NCBI GenBank assembly: GCA_035296625.1
Contig: DATHAO010000069.1
Coordinates: forward strand, 1 to 64,000
DNA from: DATCLS01 sp035296625
Lineage (GTDB): Bacteria; Actinomycetota; Acidimicrobiia; Acidimicrobiales; VFJN01
Direction of reading: 5' to 3'
Length of the DNA stretch: 64,000 nt
Shown: positions 25,295-33,368 of the stretch, piece by piece
Numbering within the stretch: position 1 is the first letter of the stretch
Layout of the letters: each line of letters starts with the position of its first letter
The notes under the pieces: model-generated
What the model was told of the DNA's origin: nothing
What the model saw: the letters and a program-made list of their open reading frames with translations, nothing else
Databases searched by the model: none
Translations under genes and position numbers: made by a program

Positions 25295-26164
25295 ATGCAG
25301 GTCCACCTCGTCGACGGCACCTACGAGCTGTTCCGCTACCACTTCGCACCCAACAACCGCGACCCCCAGCGCGGCGCGACGGTAGGGGTGCTCGGCACGC
25401 TGCTGCAGCTGGTGGCCGACGGGGCCACGCACGTGGCCGTCGCCACGGACCACGTCATCGAGTCGTTCCGCAACGACCTGTGGCCGGGCTACAAGTCCTC
25501 GGCCGGCATGCCCCGCGAGCTGCTCGCCCAGTTCCCACTCGTCGAGGCGGCCATGGAGATCGCGGGGTTCACGGTGTGGCCCCAGGTCACCCACGAGGCC
25601 GACGACGGGCTGGCCGCCGGCGCCCTGATGGCGGCGGCCGACGCCCGGGTCGAGAAGGTGATCATCTGCACGCCGGACAAGGACCTGGGCCAGTGCGTGG
25701 GCGGCAAGATCGTGCAGCTCGACCGGCGCAAGCGGCTCGAGATGGACGCCGCCGGGGTCGAGGAGAAGATGGGCGTGCCGCCGGCGTCGATCCCCGACCT
25801 GCTGGCGCTCGTGGGCGACAGCGCCGACGGCTTCCCCGGGCTCGCCGGCTGGGGCACCAGGTCGGCGGCCGCCGTGCTGCGGCGCTGGGGTCACCTCGAG
25901 GACATCCCTGCCGACCCCGTCACGTGGGATGCGGGCGTGCGAGGCGCCGCCAAGCTGTCCGCCATCCTGCGGACCGAGTACGAGCTGGCCCTGCTGTTCC
26001 GCCGCATCGCCACGGTCGAGACCGACGCTCCGGTGTCGAAGACCGTCGACGAGCTGCGCTGGACCGGGCCCGATGATCAGGCGGCGTTCGCCTCGCTGTG
26101 CGAGCGCCTCGGTGCACCGCGCCTGGCCGACCGGGCATCGGCCCTCGCGGCGAGCCGGTCCTGA
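25295..26164 (+). CDS. 5'-3' exonuclease (PIN/FEN-like, PolI N-terminal-type)
   Basis: The 289-residue protein resembles the 5'-nuclease domain of DNA polymerase I as a stand-alone enzyme. The PIN-domain acidic residues are visible in VHLVDGTYELFR (residue 6), THEADDGLAAGAL (two aspartates near residue 107), CTPDKDLGQCV (two aspartates near residue 128), and the helix-hairpin-helix region LLALVGDSADGFPGLAGWGTRSAAAVL near residue 170. Such proteins remove RNA primers or cut flaps. ATG 25295 stands nine bases after TACGGT (25280-25285), so the mRNA may be leaderless. The stop codon falls inside the first unit of another repeat. Confidence 0.9.
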   Translation: MQVHLVDGTYELFRYHFAPNNRDPQRGATVGVLGTLLQLVADGATHVAVATDHVIESFRNDLWPGYKSSAGMPRELLAQFPLVEAAMEIAGFTVWPQVTHEADDGLAAGALMAAADARVEKVIICTPDKDLGQCVGGKIVQLDRRKRLEMDAAGVEEKMGVPPASIPDLLALVGDSADGFPGLAGWGTRSAAAVLRRWGHLEDIPADPVTWDAGVRGAAKLSAILRTEYELALLFRRIATVETDAPVSKTVDELRWTGPDDQAAFASLCERLGAPRLADRASALAASRS

Positions 26165-26245
26165 CCGGCGTTGCGCTCGCCGGTCCTGACCGGCGTTGCG
26201 TTGGCGGTCCCGACGAGCGTTGGCGCCTCTTGACCACCGTTGGTT
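26157..26245. repeat. Degenerate 24-bp tandem repeats over the exonuclease stop codon
   Basis: GGTCCTGACCGGCGTTGCG occurs at 26157 and 26182, then decays to GGTCCCGACGAGCGTTGGCG at 26206 and CTTGACCACCGTTGG near 26228. The TGA of the exonuclease gene is part of the first unit. Confidence 0.65.
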
Positions 26246-26301
26246 GGTTCGGCGGCCCTCACCCGCCAGCGCATGCGGGGGGCGGGGGCGCCGGGACCGG
26301 C

Positions 26302-27618
26302 TCAGCCGTTCTTCGGCAGGTCCTTGAACGGCGTGGCCTTGTCGAAGCCGGGCTCCTTGGGGAGGCCGAGCACGCGCTCGCCGATGATGTTTCGCTGGAT
26401 CTGGTCGGTGCCGCCGTAGATGGGCGGGCCCTGGGCGAACAGCGCCGCCTCGGTGATGCCGGCCAGCCACGGCATGCCGGTCGCCTCGTCGAGCGCCTTG
26501 CGCGACCCGCTGTCGTAGGCGTGCAGCATGCCGTAGCCGCCGGCGATCTCGAGGCCGAGGTCACGGGACTGGCGCACCATGTTGCTCATCGTCAGCTTGG
26601 CGATGTTCGGCAGGCCGGGGATGTCCTGGCCGGCGGCCATGGCGGCCTTGAGGCGCAGGTTGTTGTACCGGGCGACCTCGCCGAGCGTGTGCAGCTGCAT
26701 GAGCTTCTGGCGAATGTTCGGGTCGGTGTTCTTGCCGCTGCCCTTGGCGAGCTGTTCGAGGCCCTTCGAGGAGGCACCGAACAGCGTGCCCCCACCCCCG
26801 CCCCGGCGGCCGCCGGTTGCGATGAAGTCGCCGGCGCGCTTGTCGAGGTCGCCGGCCACCGTGCCGGCCGTGGCCAGCGACGCCGCCGACGAGCCACCGC
26901 CGGCGCCCAGGCTCGACCGCTCGAACATGAGCGTGGTGTTCGCCACCCGCCAGCCGTTGTTGAGTCCGCCGATCATCGAGTCGTCGCGGACCCGGGCCTC
27001 CTCGAGGAAAACCTCGTTGAACAGGGCACGGCCCGTCATCTCGCGCAGCGGGCGGACCTCGACGCCGGGCTGGCGCATGTCGATGACGAAGTAGGTGATG
27101 CCCGCGTGCTTCGGCTGGTCGGGGTCGGTGCGAGCGATGAGCATGCCGAGGTCGGCTGCGTGACCGCCCGAGGTCCACACCTTCTGGCCGGTGACGACCC
27201 ACTCGTCACCGTCCTTGACGGCCCGGGCGTTGAGGCCGGCGAGGTCGGAGCCGGCCCCCGGCTCGCTGAAGAGCTGGCACCACCCCTTCTGCCCGGTGAC
27301 GATGTCGCGCAGGTAGCGCTGCTTCTGCTCGTCGTTGCCGTGCGCCACGATCGTGGGGCCGGCGAGCATCAGGCCGAGGCCGCCGGGCGCCGGCAAGGCG
27401 CCGTGGTCGGAGATCGCCTGCTGGATGCGGACGCCCTCGGCACGGCTCAGACCCTTGCCGAACCACTCGGTCGGCCAGGTGGGCACCGCCCACCCCGAAT
27501 CACCGAGCTTGGACCACCATTCCGCCACGGTGAGATCGGGATCCCAGTTCTCGGCGAGCCAGGCCTTCACCTGGGCGACTGCGTCGCCTGCCGTGGTGCG
27601 GTCGACGGTGTCCGTCAT
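26302..27618 (-). CDS. Acyl-CoA dehydrogenase
   Basis: The 438-residue flavoprotein belongs to the actinobacterial FadE-like branch: VPTWPTEWFGKGLSRAEG at the N-terminal helical domain, CQLFSEPGAGSDLAGLNARA and GDEWVVTGQKVWTSGGH in the beta domain, and IYGGTDQIQRNIIGERVLGLP at the C-terminus. It oxidises an acyl-CoA at the alpha-beta position; substrate unknown. A glycine/serine/alanine-rich insertion (GAGGGSSAASLATAG and GGRRGGGGGTLFG, around residues 225-270) is unusual. In the C-terminal signature TDQIQR, glutamine stands where many relatives have glutamate. ATG 27618 follows GAGGGG. The reading frame extends upstream without family features. Confidence 0.9.
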   Translation of the reverse strand: MTDTVDRTTAGDAVAQVKAWLAENWDPDLTVAEWWSKLGDSGWAVPTWPTEWFGKGLSRAEGVRIQQAISDHGALPAPGGLGLMLAGPTIVAHGNDEQKQRYLRDIVTGQKGWCQLFSEPGAGSDLAGLNARAVKDGDEWVVTGQKVWTSGGHAADLGMLIARTDPDQPKHAGITYFVIDMRQPGVEVRPLREMTGRALFNEVFLEEARVRDDSMIGGLNNGWRVANTTLMFERSSLGAGGGSSAASLATAGTVAGDLDKRAGDFIATGGRRGGGGGTLFGASSKGLEQLAKGSGKNTDPNIRQKLMQLHTLGEVARYNNLRLKAAMAAGQDIPGLPNIAKLTMSNMVRQSRDLGLEIAGGYGMLHAYDSGSRKALDEATGMPWLAGITEAALFAQGPPIYGGTDQIQRNIIGERVLGLPKEPGFDKATPFKDLPKNG

Positions 27619-27781
27619 GTCCCTACCCCTCGATGCTGTGGACGACGAGCGACGTAAGCGCACCACGTCTTGACCGACGGGTCAAGTTGCGGGCGCCTCG
27701 TAGTGCGTCGGAGTGTGGACGCCCGACTGAACGTCGTCCGGTTTGCGGCCTCGCGCCGGCGCTCGGGCGCTGCGCAGGCGC

Positions 27782-28096
27782 TCAGAGCCGGATGTCGACG
27801 GGCTCGCTATCGGGCCCGTCGGGCGTCACCCGCAGGTGGTCGTCGGCGACCCGCTCGACGGTGCAGCCCAGCACCTCGGTCCGGGCGGGCTCGACCGGCA
27901 CGAGGAGGCCGTCACGGTTGGCAAGCAGCTCGACCGCGAGGCGTCGCGATCGACGAGCAGCACCTCGCGCACGCCGCGGGCGGCGAACCACGGCACCTTC
28001 GCCCGGCTCTCGTCGCCGGCGACACCGTCTCGACGATTAGCTCGGCCCGGGCTGCCCCGATCGCCTCGGTGTACCGCCAAGCCGGCGGACGGCGGG
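27782..28096 (-). pseudogene. Uma2-family (DUF820) nuclease-like gene, truncated and frameshifted
   Basis: Pieces of one protein are spread over three frames: WRYTEAIGAARAELIVETVSP, then GDESRAKVPWFAARGVREVLLVDRD, then RLAVELLANRDGLLVPVEP and VERVADDHLRVTPDG up to a stop at 27782. The order matches the C-terminal half of Uma2 proteins (PD-(D/E)XK-like fold, often expanded in actinobacteria), with the familiar KVPWFAARGVREVLLVD segment. The N-terminal half is missing: the 5' end abuts the stop of the DNA ligase gene at 28097. Two frameshifts and truncation mean no functional product. Confidence 0.75.
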
Positions 28097-29218
28097 TCAC
28101 GCGTCTCCGGCGGCCGCGGCGCGCTCGCCGAAGATGGTGGCCAGCTCGGCGGGGGCGATGGCCTCGAGCTGGTCATAGGTGCACTCGGCCGGGGCCTTGT
28201 CCTCGCGCCAGCGCAGGAGGCGCGTGGCGTGGCGGAACCGGTCACCCTGGAGGTGCTCGTAGCCGACCTCGGCGACGCGGTCCGGGCGCAGCGGCTCCCA
28301 GGACAGGTCCTTCTTGGCATTCCACCGGCTGACTGCACCCGGCTTGCGGCTCTCGCCCTCCGCGTGGGCCTCCGCCATGGCCCAGTCGCGCCACGGGTGG
28401 TCGTCGAGCGCGTCCTCCCGCAGGGGTGCGAGCTCGTCGACCAGCTCACGTCGGCGCGCCGCCGTGAACGACGTCGCCACGCCCACGTGGTGGAGGGTTC
28501 CGCTCGCGTCGTAGAGGCCGAGGAGAAGCGAGCCGACGCCGTTGCCATCCTTGTGCCAGCGGAAGCCGGCGACCACGCAGTCGGCGCTCCGCCGGTGCTT
28601 CACCTTCCACATGGCCCGCTCGCCCTGGCGATAGGGGCCGTCGGCGTGCTTCGCCATGACGCCGTCGAAGCCGGCGCCCTCGAAGCGGCGGAACCAGTCC
28701 TCGGCCGTGTCGGGGTCGCCCGTGATCGGCGTGACGTGCACGCGGGAGCGATCGGACCCCTGGGGGCCGTCGTCGACGGTGGCGACGACGTCCTCGAGCA
28801 GGCGACGGCGCTCGGCGAACGGCTCGCCGGTCAGGTCCCGGTCGCCGAGGGCGAGCAGGTCGAACGCGACGAAGCTCGCCGGCGTCTCCGCGGCAAGCTT
28901 GTCGATGCGGGACTTCGCCGGGTGGATGCGCTGCTGCAGGGCGTCGAAGTCAAGCCCGTGCGCGCCGACAAGGACGACCTCGCCGTCGACCACGCAGCGG
29001 TCGGGCAGGGCGCGGCGGATGGGCTCGACCATCTCGGGGAAGTAGCGGGTGAGCGGCCGGTCGTTGCGGCTACCCAGCTCGACCTCGTCGCCGTCGCGGA
29101 ACACGACGCACCGGAAGCCGTCCCACTTGGGCTCGAAGCAGAGGTCCTCGGCGCGCGGGACGTCGTAGACCGCCTTGGCGAGCATCGGGCTGACGGGTGG
29201 CATCACGGGGAGCTTCAC
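28097..29218 (-). CDS. ligC: ATP-dependent DNA ligase (LigC type)
   Basis: The 373-residue enzyme seals nicks using ATP. The adenylated lysine is in FEPKWDGFRCVVF (near residue 31); motif III is FVAFDLLALGDRD near residue 136, motif IV FDGVMAKHADGPY near residue 205, and motif V MWKVKHRRSADCVV near residue 225; the C-terminal OB-fold follows. The length and lack of polymerase or nuclease domains match actinobacterial LigC, which works in repair alongside LigD. The GTG start lies six bases after TAGCCT (29225-29230), consistent with a leaderless mRNA. The gene 3' end touches a Uma2 pseudogene. Confidence 0.92.
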   Translation of the reverse strand: MKLPVMPPVSPMLAKAVYDVPRAEDLCFEPKWDGFRCVVFRDGDEVELGSRNDRPLTRYFPEMVEPIRRALPDRCVVDGEVVLVGAHGLDFDALQQRIHPAKSRIDKLAAETPASFVAFDLLALGDRDLTGEPFAERRRLLEDVVATVDDGPQGSDRSRVHVTPITGDPDTAEDWFRRFEGAGFDGVMAKHADGPYRQGERAMWKVKHRRSADCVVAGFRWHKDGNGVGSLLLGLYDASGTLHHVGVATSFTAARRRELVDELAPLREDALDDHPWRDWAMAEAHAEGESRKPGAVSRWNAKKDLSWEPLRPDRVAEVGYEHLQGDRFRHATRLLRWREDKAPAECTYDQLEAIAPAELATIFGERAAAAGDA

Positions 29219-29331
29219 GGGCGAAGGCTACCGAGACACTCGGTGGCGGTCCCGCCGGGCAATTTCACGCTGCGTGAGATGGCATGGATGGACCGGAAAG
29301 TACCGCCGAGGAGTTGTTAGCGTCGGCTCTC

Positions 29332-29919
29332 GTGCGCACCGGACCCCTGGCCCGCCCGCCCCTCGTCGCCCTCGCCGTCGCGCTGGTCCTCGCCGTCGCG
29401 GCGACGCTCGCCGCGCTCCCCTCCTGCGGCGGAGACGACGACGGCGATCGCCCGCCCTCGTCGACCACGACCCCGTCCACCACGTCGGCGGAGGACGCAA
29501 CCAAGGCGGAGGTCGAGGCGGCTTATACAACTTTTGTTGAGCTGTCTCAACGGTTGACCGCAAATCCAGACCCAACAGACCCACAGATTGATGATGTGGC
29601 CACGGGAGACGTGAAAGACGCGCTAATCAATACTTTGAACCGCCTCCAAAACAGTGGTAGAGCGATCGTGGTGGGTGATCGAACCAGTTCGAATGTCCTA
29701 TCTGTCGACCTCGTCGATCAGAACACCGCCGTCGTCAGAGACTGCGCCGTGGACGATTCCCAAGTCATCGACGTCGCAACAGGCGATGTGATATCCGAGG
29801 GTCTCGCCACAGGCATATTCCCCGTAACACTCACGCATGACGGAGACCAGTGGCGAGTGTCGGAAGCGCCAGACGCAGAGGAGACATGGGACGGGGTTGC
29901 AGGATGCGCGATCGACTAG
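29332..29919 (+). CDS. Secreted lipoprotein with GC-poor C-terminal half
   Basis: The 195-residue protein begins with a signal sequence (GPLARPPLVALAVALVLAVAA) ending in LPSCGGDDDGD, a lipobox-like cysteine near residue 32, followed by a serine/threonine linker. The folded part (AYTTFVELSQRLTANPDP, VVGDRTSSNVLSVDLVDQN, TLTHDGDQWRVSEAPD) looks like an NTF2-like or Ig-like extracellular domain; function unknown. GTG 29332 is eight bases after TAGCGT (29318-29323). The signal part has the usual high GC, but from about 29520 the DNA falls to about 50% GC with rare codons, suggesting a recombined or imported 3' part. It overlaps the next gene by 16 bases. Confidence 0.8.
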   Translation: MRTGPLARPPLVALAVALVLAVAATLAALPSCGGDDDGDRPPSSTTTPSTTSAEDATKAEVEAAYTTFVELSQRLTANPDPTDPQIDDVATGDVKDALINTLNRLQNSGRAIVVGDRTSSNVLSVDLVDQNTAVVRDCAVDDSQVIDVATGDVISEGLATGIFPVTLTHDGDQWRVSEAPDAEETWDGVAGCAID

Positions 29920-30899
29920 CTCTCGCCGCCATAGCCGCTATTGGCCTTTGTCTAGCTACGCATCTCGAACCAGCGGCCGCGAACCACGTGCGTGTGCCCC
30001 TAGTCGCCAATCCAGCGGAGGACCAGCCGGCAAGCGCGTTCCAGCAGCGCTCGGCGTGGGCTACGGGCGGCGACACTCCCTCCGCACACGCCGAGTCAGC
30101 GGTGGAAACACGGACACAGCCGGCGGAACCGGTAACGGTGGAGGAGGAGACGGCGGCGGAGCCCGTAGTAGCGCGACCGCAGCGGTGCGTGTACACATCG
30201 GTGTCCGGGCTGGTGCGGCAGGCGGCTGCGACCGCGACCGGGGGCGGGGTGCTGGCACCGGTGCGGGGCGACGGGATGCCGTGGGTCGAGGGCGAGACCT
30301 ACACCAGCCGGTGCGTCTACGACGACGCCGATCCGGGGCCGGTGCAGTTCGACAGCTTCGTGTACCAGGCGCCCGACGCTTTAGCACCAACCCCGGCACC
30401 GCCGTCGGCCGAAGTCCTCGCGCTCCAGGCATCGCAGCAGGTGCCTCTCGTCGTACCGCGTCCTCAGACCGCGCCCCCGCCGGGTGGCGAGTTGCTCGTC
30501 GGGCTGCCCACCTGGCTCTGGATCGAGCCGGCCGCCTGGCAGTCCTTCACTGCCACGGCCACGGTGCCGGGCATCTCGGTCACGGTCACGGCCACTCCCC
30601 GTTACGTGGTCTGGCAGATGGGCAACGACGAGGAGATCACCTGCACCGGCCCCGGAACGCCGTGGGACCCGGCCGGCGACGACGGCCAGCGCACCGACTG
30701 CTCCTACACGTACCAATGGGTCTCGGCCCATGAGCCCGACGGCGTCTACCACGCCTCCGCCACCATAACCTGGGCGGTGACCTGGACCGCCAGCACGGGG
30801 GAGACCGGCACCCTGGCCGACGCCAGCCGCACCGCCACACTGGACCTCGCCGTCACCGAGCGCCAAGCCGTCATCACCTACGGCACCCCGGACGGCTGA
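29904..30899 (+). CDS. Secreted protein with C-terminal PKD-like beta domain
   Basis: The 331-residue protein starts MRDRLALAAIAAIGLCLATH, a signal peptide cut near AAAN. A low-complexity region follows, then RCVYTSVSGLV...MPWVEGETYTSRCVYD, a proline-rich linker, and a C-terminal region with SVTVTATPRYVVWQMGNDEE, CTGPGTPWDPAG, CSYTYQW and TITWAVTWTAS, which resembles PKD/Ig-like domains of uncharacterised actinobacterial secreted proteins. Four cysteines could pair as disulphides. AGG precedes the ATG, which lies within the end of the lipoprotein gene, so the two are coupled and may form a surface complex (inference). The first 150 bases share the low GC of the gene before; later codons return to host-like composition. 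Confidence 0.75.
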   Translation: MRDRLALAAIAAIGLCLATHLEPAAANHVRVPLVANPAEDQPASAFQQRSAWATGGDTPSAHAESAVETRTQPAEPVTVEEETAAEPVVARPQRCVYTSVSGLVRQAAATATGGGVLAPVRGDGMPWVEGETYTSRCVYDDADPGPVQFDSFVYQAPDALAPTPAPPSAEVLALQASQQVPLVVPRPQTAPPPGGELLVGLPTWLWIEPAAWQSFTATATVPGISVTVTATPRYVVWQMGNDEEITCTGPGTPWDPAGDDGQRTDCSYTYQWVSAHEPDGVYHASATITWAVTWTASTGETGTLADASRTATLDLAVTERQAVITYGTPDG

Positions 30900-31039
30900 C
30901 CGGCCGGTCCGCCGAGGGGCAGTGCGGGGCGGCGGAGCGCGGGGGCGCCCGGGCGCCAGCGGTGGCGGGGCCCCCGAGGCGGCGGCGGTGGCGGGGCGCC
31001 CGAGACGGCGGTCCACAGGAAAGCCGGACTCCGCCGCCG

Positions 31040-31103
31040 GCCACCGGTGTTCTGGCGGCGCTCAACGGCGCATGGCGAAGCCAGCGCTGCCAGAACGGCG
31101 TCG
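31040..31103. repeat. Hairpin repeat copy 1
   Basis: A 64-bp element whose arms GTTCTGGCGGCGCT (31049-31062) and AGCGCTGCCAGAAC (31083-31096) pair with one mismatch around a 20-base loop. It matches copy 2 at 60 of 64 positions by my count, in the same orientation. Confidence 0.85.
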
Positions 31104-31191
31104 ATGCGGAGCGGGGGCAGCGGCGCCGGGCGGGCGGAGGAGCGGCGCGGCCGCGGGTCGCTGGGCGGCGAGGCCTGAGTTCCACCGCCGA

Positions 31192-31255
31192 GCCACCGGT
31201 GTTCTGGCAGCGCTCAATCGCACATGGCGAAGCCAGCGCTGCCAGAACGGCGTCG
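31192..31255. repeat. Hairpin repeat copy 2
   Basis: The arms GTTCTGGCAGCGCT (31201-31214) and AGCGCTGCCAGAAC (31235-31248) are perfectly complementary over 14 bp with a 20-base loop. Both copies begin GCCACCGGT and end GGCGTCG. No open frame or transposase accompanies them. Confidence 0.85.
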
Positions 31256-31457
31256 GCACGGCGCGGAGCGGGCGGCGGGCGACGGGCGGCGAAGAGGCGA
31301 GGGCACCGCGGGGCACCGCGGGGCACGGACCGGGCAAGGGCGCGGCACGGACGAGGCGAGACCGGCGAGTCCAACGCTGGCGGAGGCGCGGTGCACCTGG
31401 GGGCTCACCCCCTGTGACCACGGGCGGTGCGATTTCGGGACGTCGACGGCTCGCCGG

Positions 31458-31469
31458 TACCTTGGCGCC
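31458..31469 (+). promoter_or_regulatory. Leaderless promoter -10 of the carboxylase gene
   Basis: TACCTT at 31458-31463 is followed by six bases and the ATG at 31470. Confidence 0.5.
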
Positions 31470-33023
31470 ATGGCCGACCATCCGATGAGCGAGCGCATCG
31501 CGGACCTGGCGAAGCGTAAGGAGGAAGCGCTCGCTCCCGGGACCGACAAGGCACGCAACCGCCAGCACGAGCGCGGCAAGCTGCTCGCCCGCGAGCGCAT
31601 CGAGTTGCTGCTCGACCCGGGCACGTTCCACGAGCTCGACCTGCTGGCGCGGCGGCCCCTCGAGAGCGGCTTCGACGACCGTCCCTACACCGACGGCGTC
31701 ATCACCGGCTGGGGCACGGTCGACGGCCGCAAGGTGTTCGTCTTCTCCCAGGACTTCACGGTCTTCGGCGGCGCGCTCGGCGAGGTCTTCGCCGACAAGA
31801 TCCACAAGCTGATGGACATGGCCCTCAAGGTGGGCGCTCCGGTCGTCGGCATCAACGACGGCGCGGGTGCCCGCATCCAGGAGGGCGTCGTCAGCCTCGA
31901 CAGCTACGGCGGCATCTTCTACCGCAACGTGCAGTCCTCCGGCGTCGTCCCCCAGATCAGCGTGATCATGGGCCCCTGTGCCGGCGGCGCCGTCTACTCC
32001 CCCGCCATGACCGACTTCGTGTTCATGGTCGAGGACACGTCGTACATGTTCATCACCGGCCCCGACGTGGTGAAGACCGTGACGGGCGAGAACGTCACCC
32101 AGCAGGAGCTGGGCGGCGCCATCGCCCACGCCTCCAAGTCCGGCGTCTGCCAGTTCTCCTCGAGCGACGACGCGGCCTGCATCGACGACGTCCGCTACCT
32201 GCTCGGGTTCCTGCCCTCCAACAACCTGGAGGAGCCGCCGGTCACCGTGGTCGAGGACGATCCTGGCCGCCTGACACCCGAGCTACGCGACCTGATCCCG
32301 CCGTCGTCGAACCAGCCCTACGACATGCACGCGGTGATCGAGGCGGTCGTCGACGACGGCGACTACTTCGAGTACGCCCGCCGCTGGGCCCCGAACATGC
32401 TGTGCGCGTACGCCCGCATCGACGGCCACGTCGTGGGCATCGTGGGCAACCAGCCGATGCACCTGGCCGGCGTCCTCGACATCGAGGCGTCCGAGAAGGC
32501 CGCCCGGTTCGTGCGCACCTGCGACGCGTTCAACATCCCGCTCGTCACCTTCGTCGACGTCCCCGGCTTCCTCCCCGGCGTCGACCAGGAGCACGGCGGC
32601 ATCATCCGCCACGGCGCCAAGCTGCTCTACGCGTTCTGCGAGGCCACCGTGCCCCGCATCCAGGTCGTCACGCGCAAGGCCTACGGCGGCGCCTACGTGG
32701 TGATGAACTCGAAGTCGATCGGCGCCGACCTGGCGCTGGCGTGGCCGTCGGCCGAGCTGGCGGTCATGGGCCCCCAGGGCGCGGTCGAGATCGCCTATCG
32801 CCGCGAGATCGAGGCGGCGAGCGACCCGGCCACCCGCAAGACCGAGCTGGTCGAGGAGTACACCGAGAAGTTCTCGAACCCGTACCTGGCGGCCGAGCGC
32901 GGCTTCGTCGACGACGTGATCGACCCGTCCGAGACCCGCATCATACTGATCGCCGGGCTCGACATGTTGCGCTCGAAGCGCGAAGAGCTCCCCAAGCGCA
33001 AGCACGGGAACGTCCCGCTGTGA
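31470..33023 (+). CDS. pccB: Acyl-CoA carboxylase beta subunit (propionyl-CoA carboxylase type)
   Basis: The 517-residue carboxyltransferase moves carboxyl groups from biotin to an acyl-CoA. Visible blocks are KLLARERIELLLDPGTFHEL, FSQDFTVFGGALGEVFADKI, the oxyanion-hole glycines in GGIFYRNVQSSGVVPQISVIMGP and MGPCAGGAVYSPAM, and the second site YGGAYVVMNSKSIGADLALAW. The aspartate in SSDDAACIDDVRYLLGFLP suggests a preference for propionyl- or butyryl-CoA rather than acetyl-CoA, by analogy with PccB/AccD family members (inference). The epsilon subunit gene overlaps the stop. No biotin-carrier alpha subunit is in the window. It links Ccr, epimerase and mutase chemistry. Confidence 0.93.
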   Translation: MADHPMSERIADLAKRKEEALAPGTDKARNRQHERGKLLARERIELLLDPGTFHELDLLARRPLESGFDDRPYTDGVITGWGTVDGRKVFVFSQDFTVFGGALGEVFADKIHKLMDMALKVGAPVVGINDGAGARIQEGVVSLDSYGGIFYRNVQSSGVVPQISVIMGPCAGGAVYSPAMTDFVFMVEDTSYMFITGPDVVKTVTGENVTQQELGGAIAHASKSGVCQFSSSDDAACIDDVRYLLGFLPSNNLEEPPVTVVEDDPGRLTPELRDLIPPSSNQPYDMHAVIEAVVDDGDYFEYARRWAPNMLCAYARIDGHVVGIVGNQPMHLAGVLDIEASEKAARFVRTCDAFNIPLVTFVDVPGFLPGVDQEHGGIIRHGAKLLYAFCEATVPRIQVVTRKAYGGAYVVMNSKSIGADLALAWPSAELAVMGPQGAVEIAYRREIEAASDPATRKTELVEEYTEKFSNPYLAAERGFVDDVIDPSETRIILIAGLDMLRSKREELPKRKHGNVPL

Positions 33024-33244
33024 CCGCCTCTTCCCCGTCCTCACCGGCCGGCCCGTCGCCCGACGTGCAGGTCACCGGCGGTGGCGAGGCCACCGACGAG
33101 GAGGTGGCGGCGATCGTGGCCGCCATCGAGCTGTCGTGGCCCCGCGCCGCGGCGGCCGCGGAGCGCGAGGCCCCGCTGCGGTGGCGGTTCTCGGGCCGCT
33201 GGTGGACCAAGCCGGTCCCGCTGCGCCGCAACCGCCCCTGGTAG
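33020..33244 (+). CDS. accE: Acyl-CoA carboxylase epsilon subunit
   Basis: A 74-residue protein: VQVTGGGEATDEEVAAIVAA in the middle and WRFSGRWWTKPVPLRRNRPW at the end. This matches the AccE/PccE family of actinobacteria (pattern VxGxxTxEExAAIxA...W...RPW), a small subunit that stimulates and stabilises the beta subunit core. GTG 33020 overlaps the stop of the beta subunit by four bases, as expected for a stoichiometric partner. The first 20 residues are a serine/proline-rich flexible leader. Confidence 0.88.
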   Translation: MTASSPSSPAGPSPDVQVTGGGEATDEEVAAIVAAIELSWPRAAAAAEREAPLRWRFSGRWWTKPVPLRRNRPW

Positions 33245-33368
33245 GACGCACCCCTGTGCCCGGGGCGGCGGCCCGCAGGAGACCCGCGCCCCGGCCCGGA
33301 TTGACCCGGTCCGGCGGGGGCGCCCGCTACCCCACGCTGGGTTTCCGCCCCTGGTAGCTTCCGCCGCC

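Larger units (their letters stand above)
30900..31469. other. Gene-free, repeat-bearing stretch
   Basis: This 570-base stretch contains no gene I recognise. Frames on both strands are arginine-, alanine- and glycine-rich chance frames. It holds two copies of a 64-bp hairpin repeat, runs of GGCGGGGCGCC type near 30925-31015, a GGGGCACC run near 31300-31325, and at the right end the promoter of the carboxylase gene. Confidence 0.6.

Noticed and set aside
31040..31255. Integron attC-like sites
   Set aside because: The arms are long perfect complements with a plain loop and lack the R/L box pattern and any cassette gene.
31470..33244. Acetyl-CoA carboxylase for fatty acid synthesis as the sole role
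   Set aside because: The beta-epsilon pair fits propionyl-type carboxylases equally well, and an alpha subunit is absent, so I did not assign accD6-like function.
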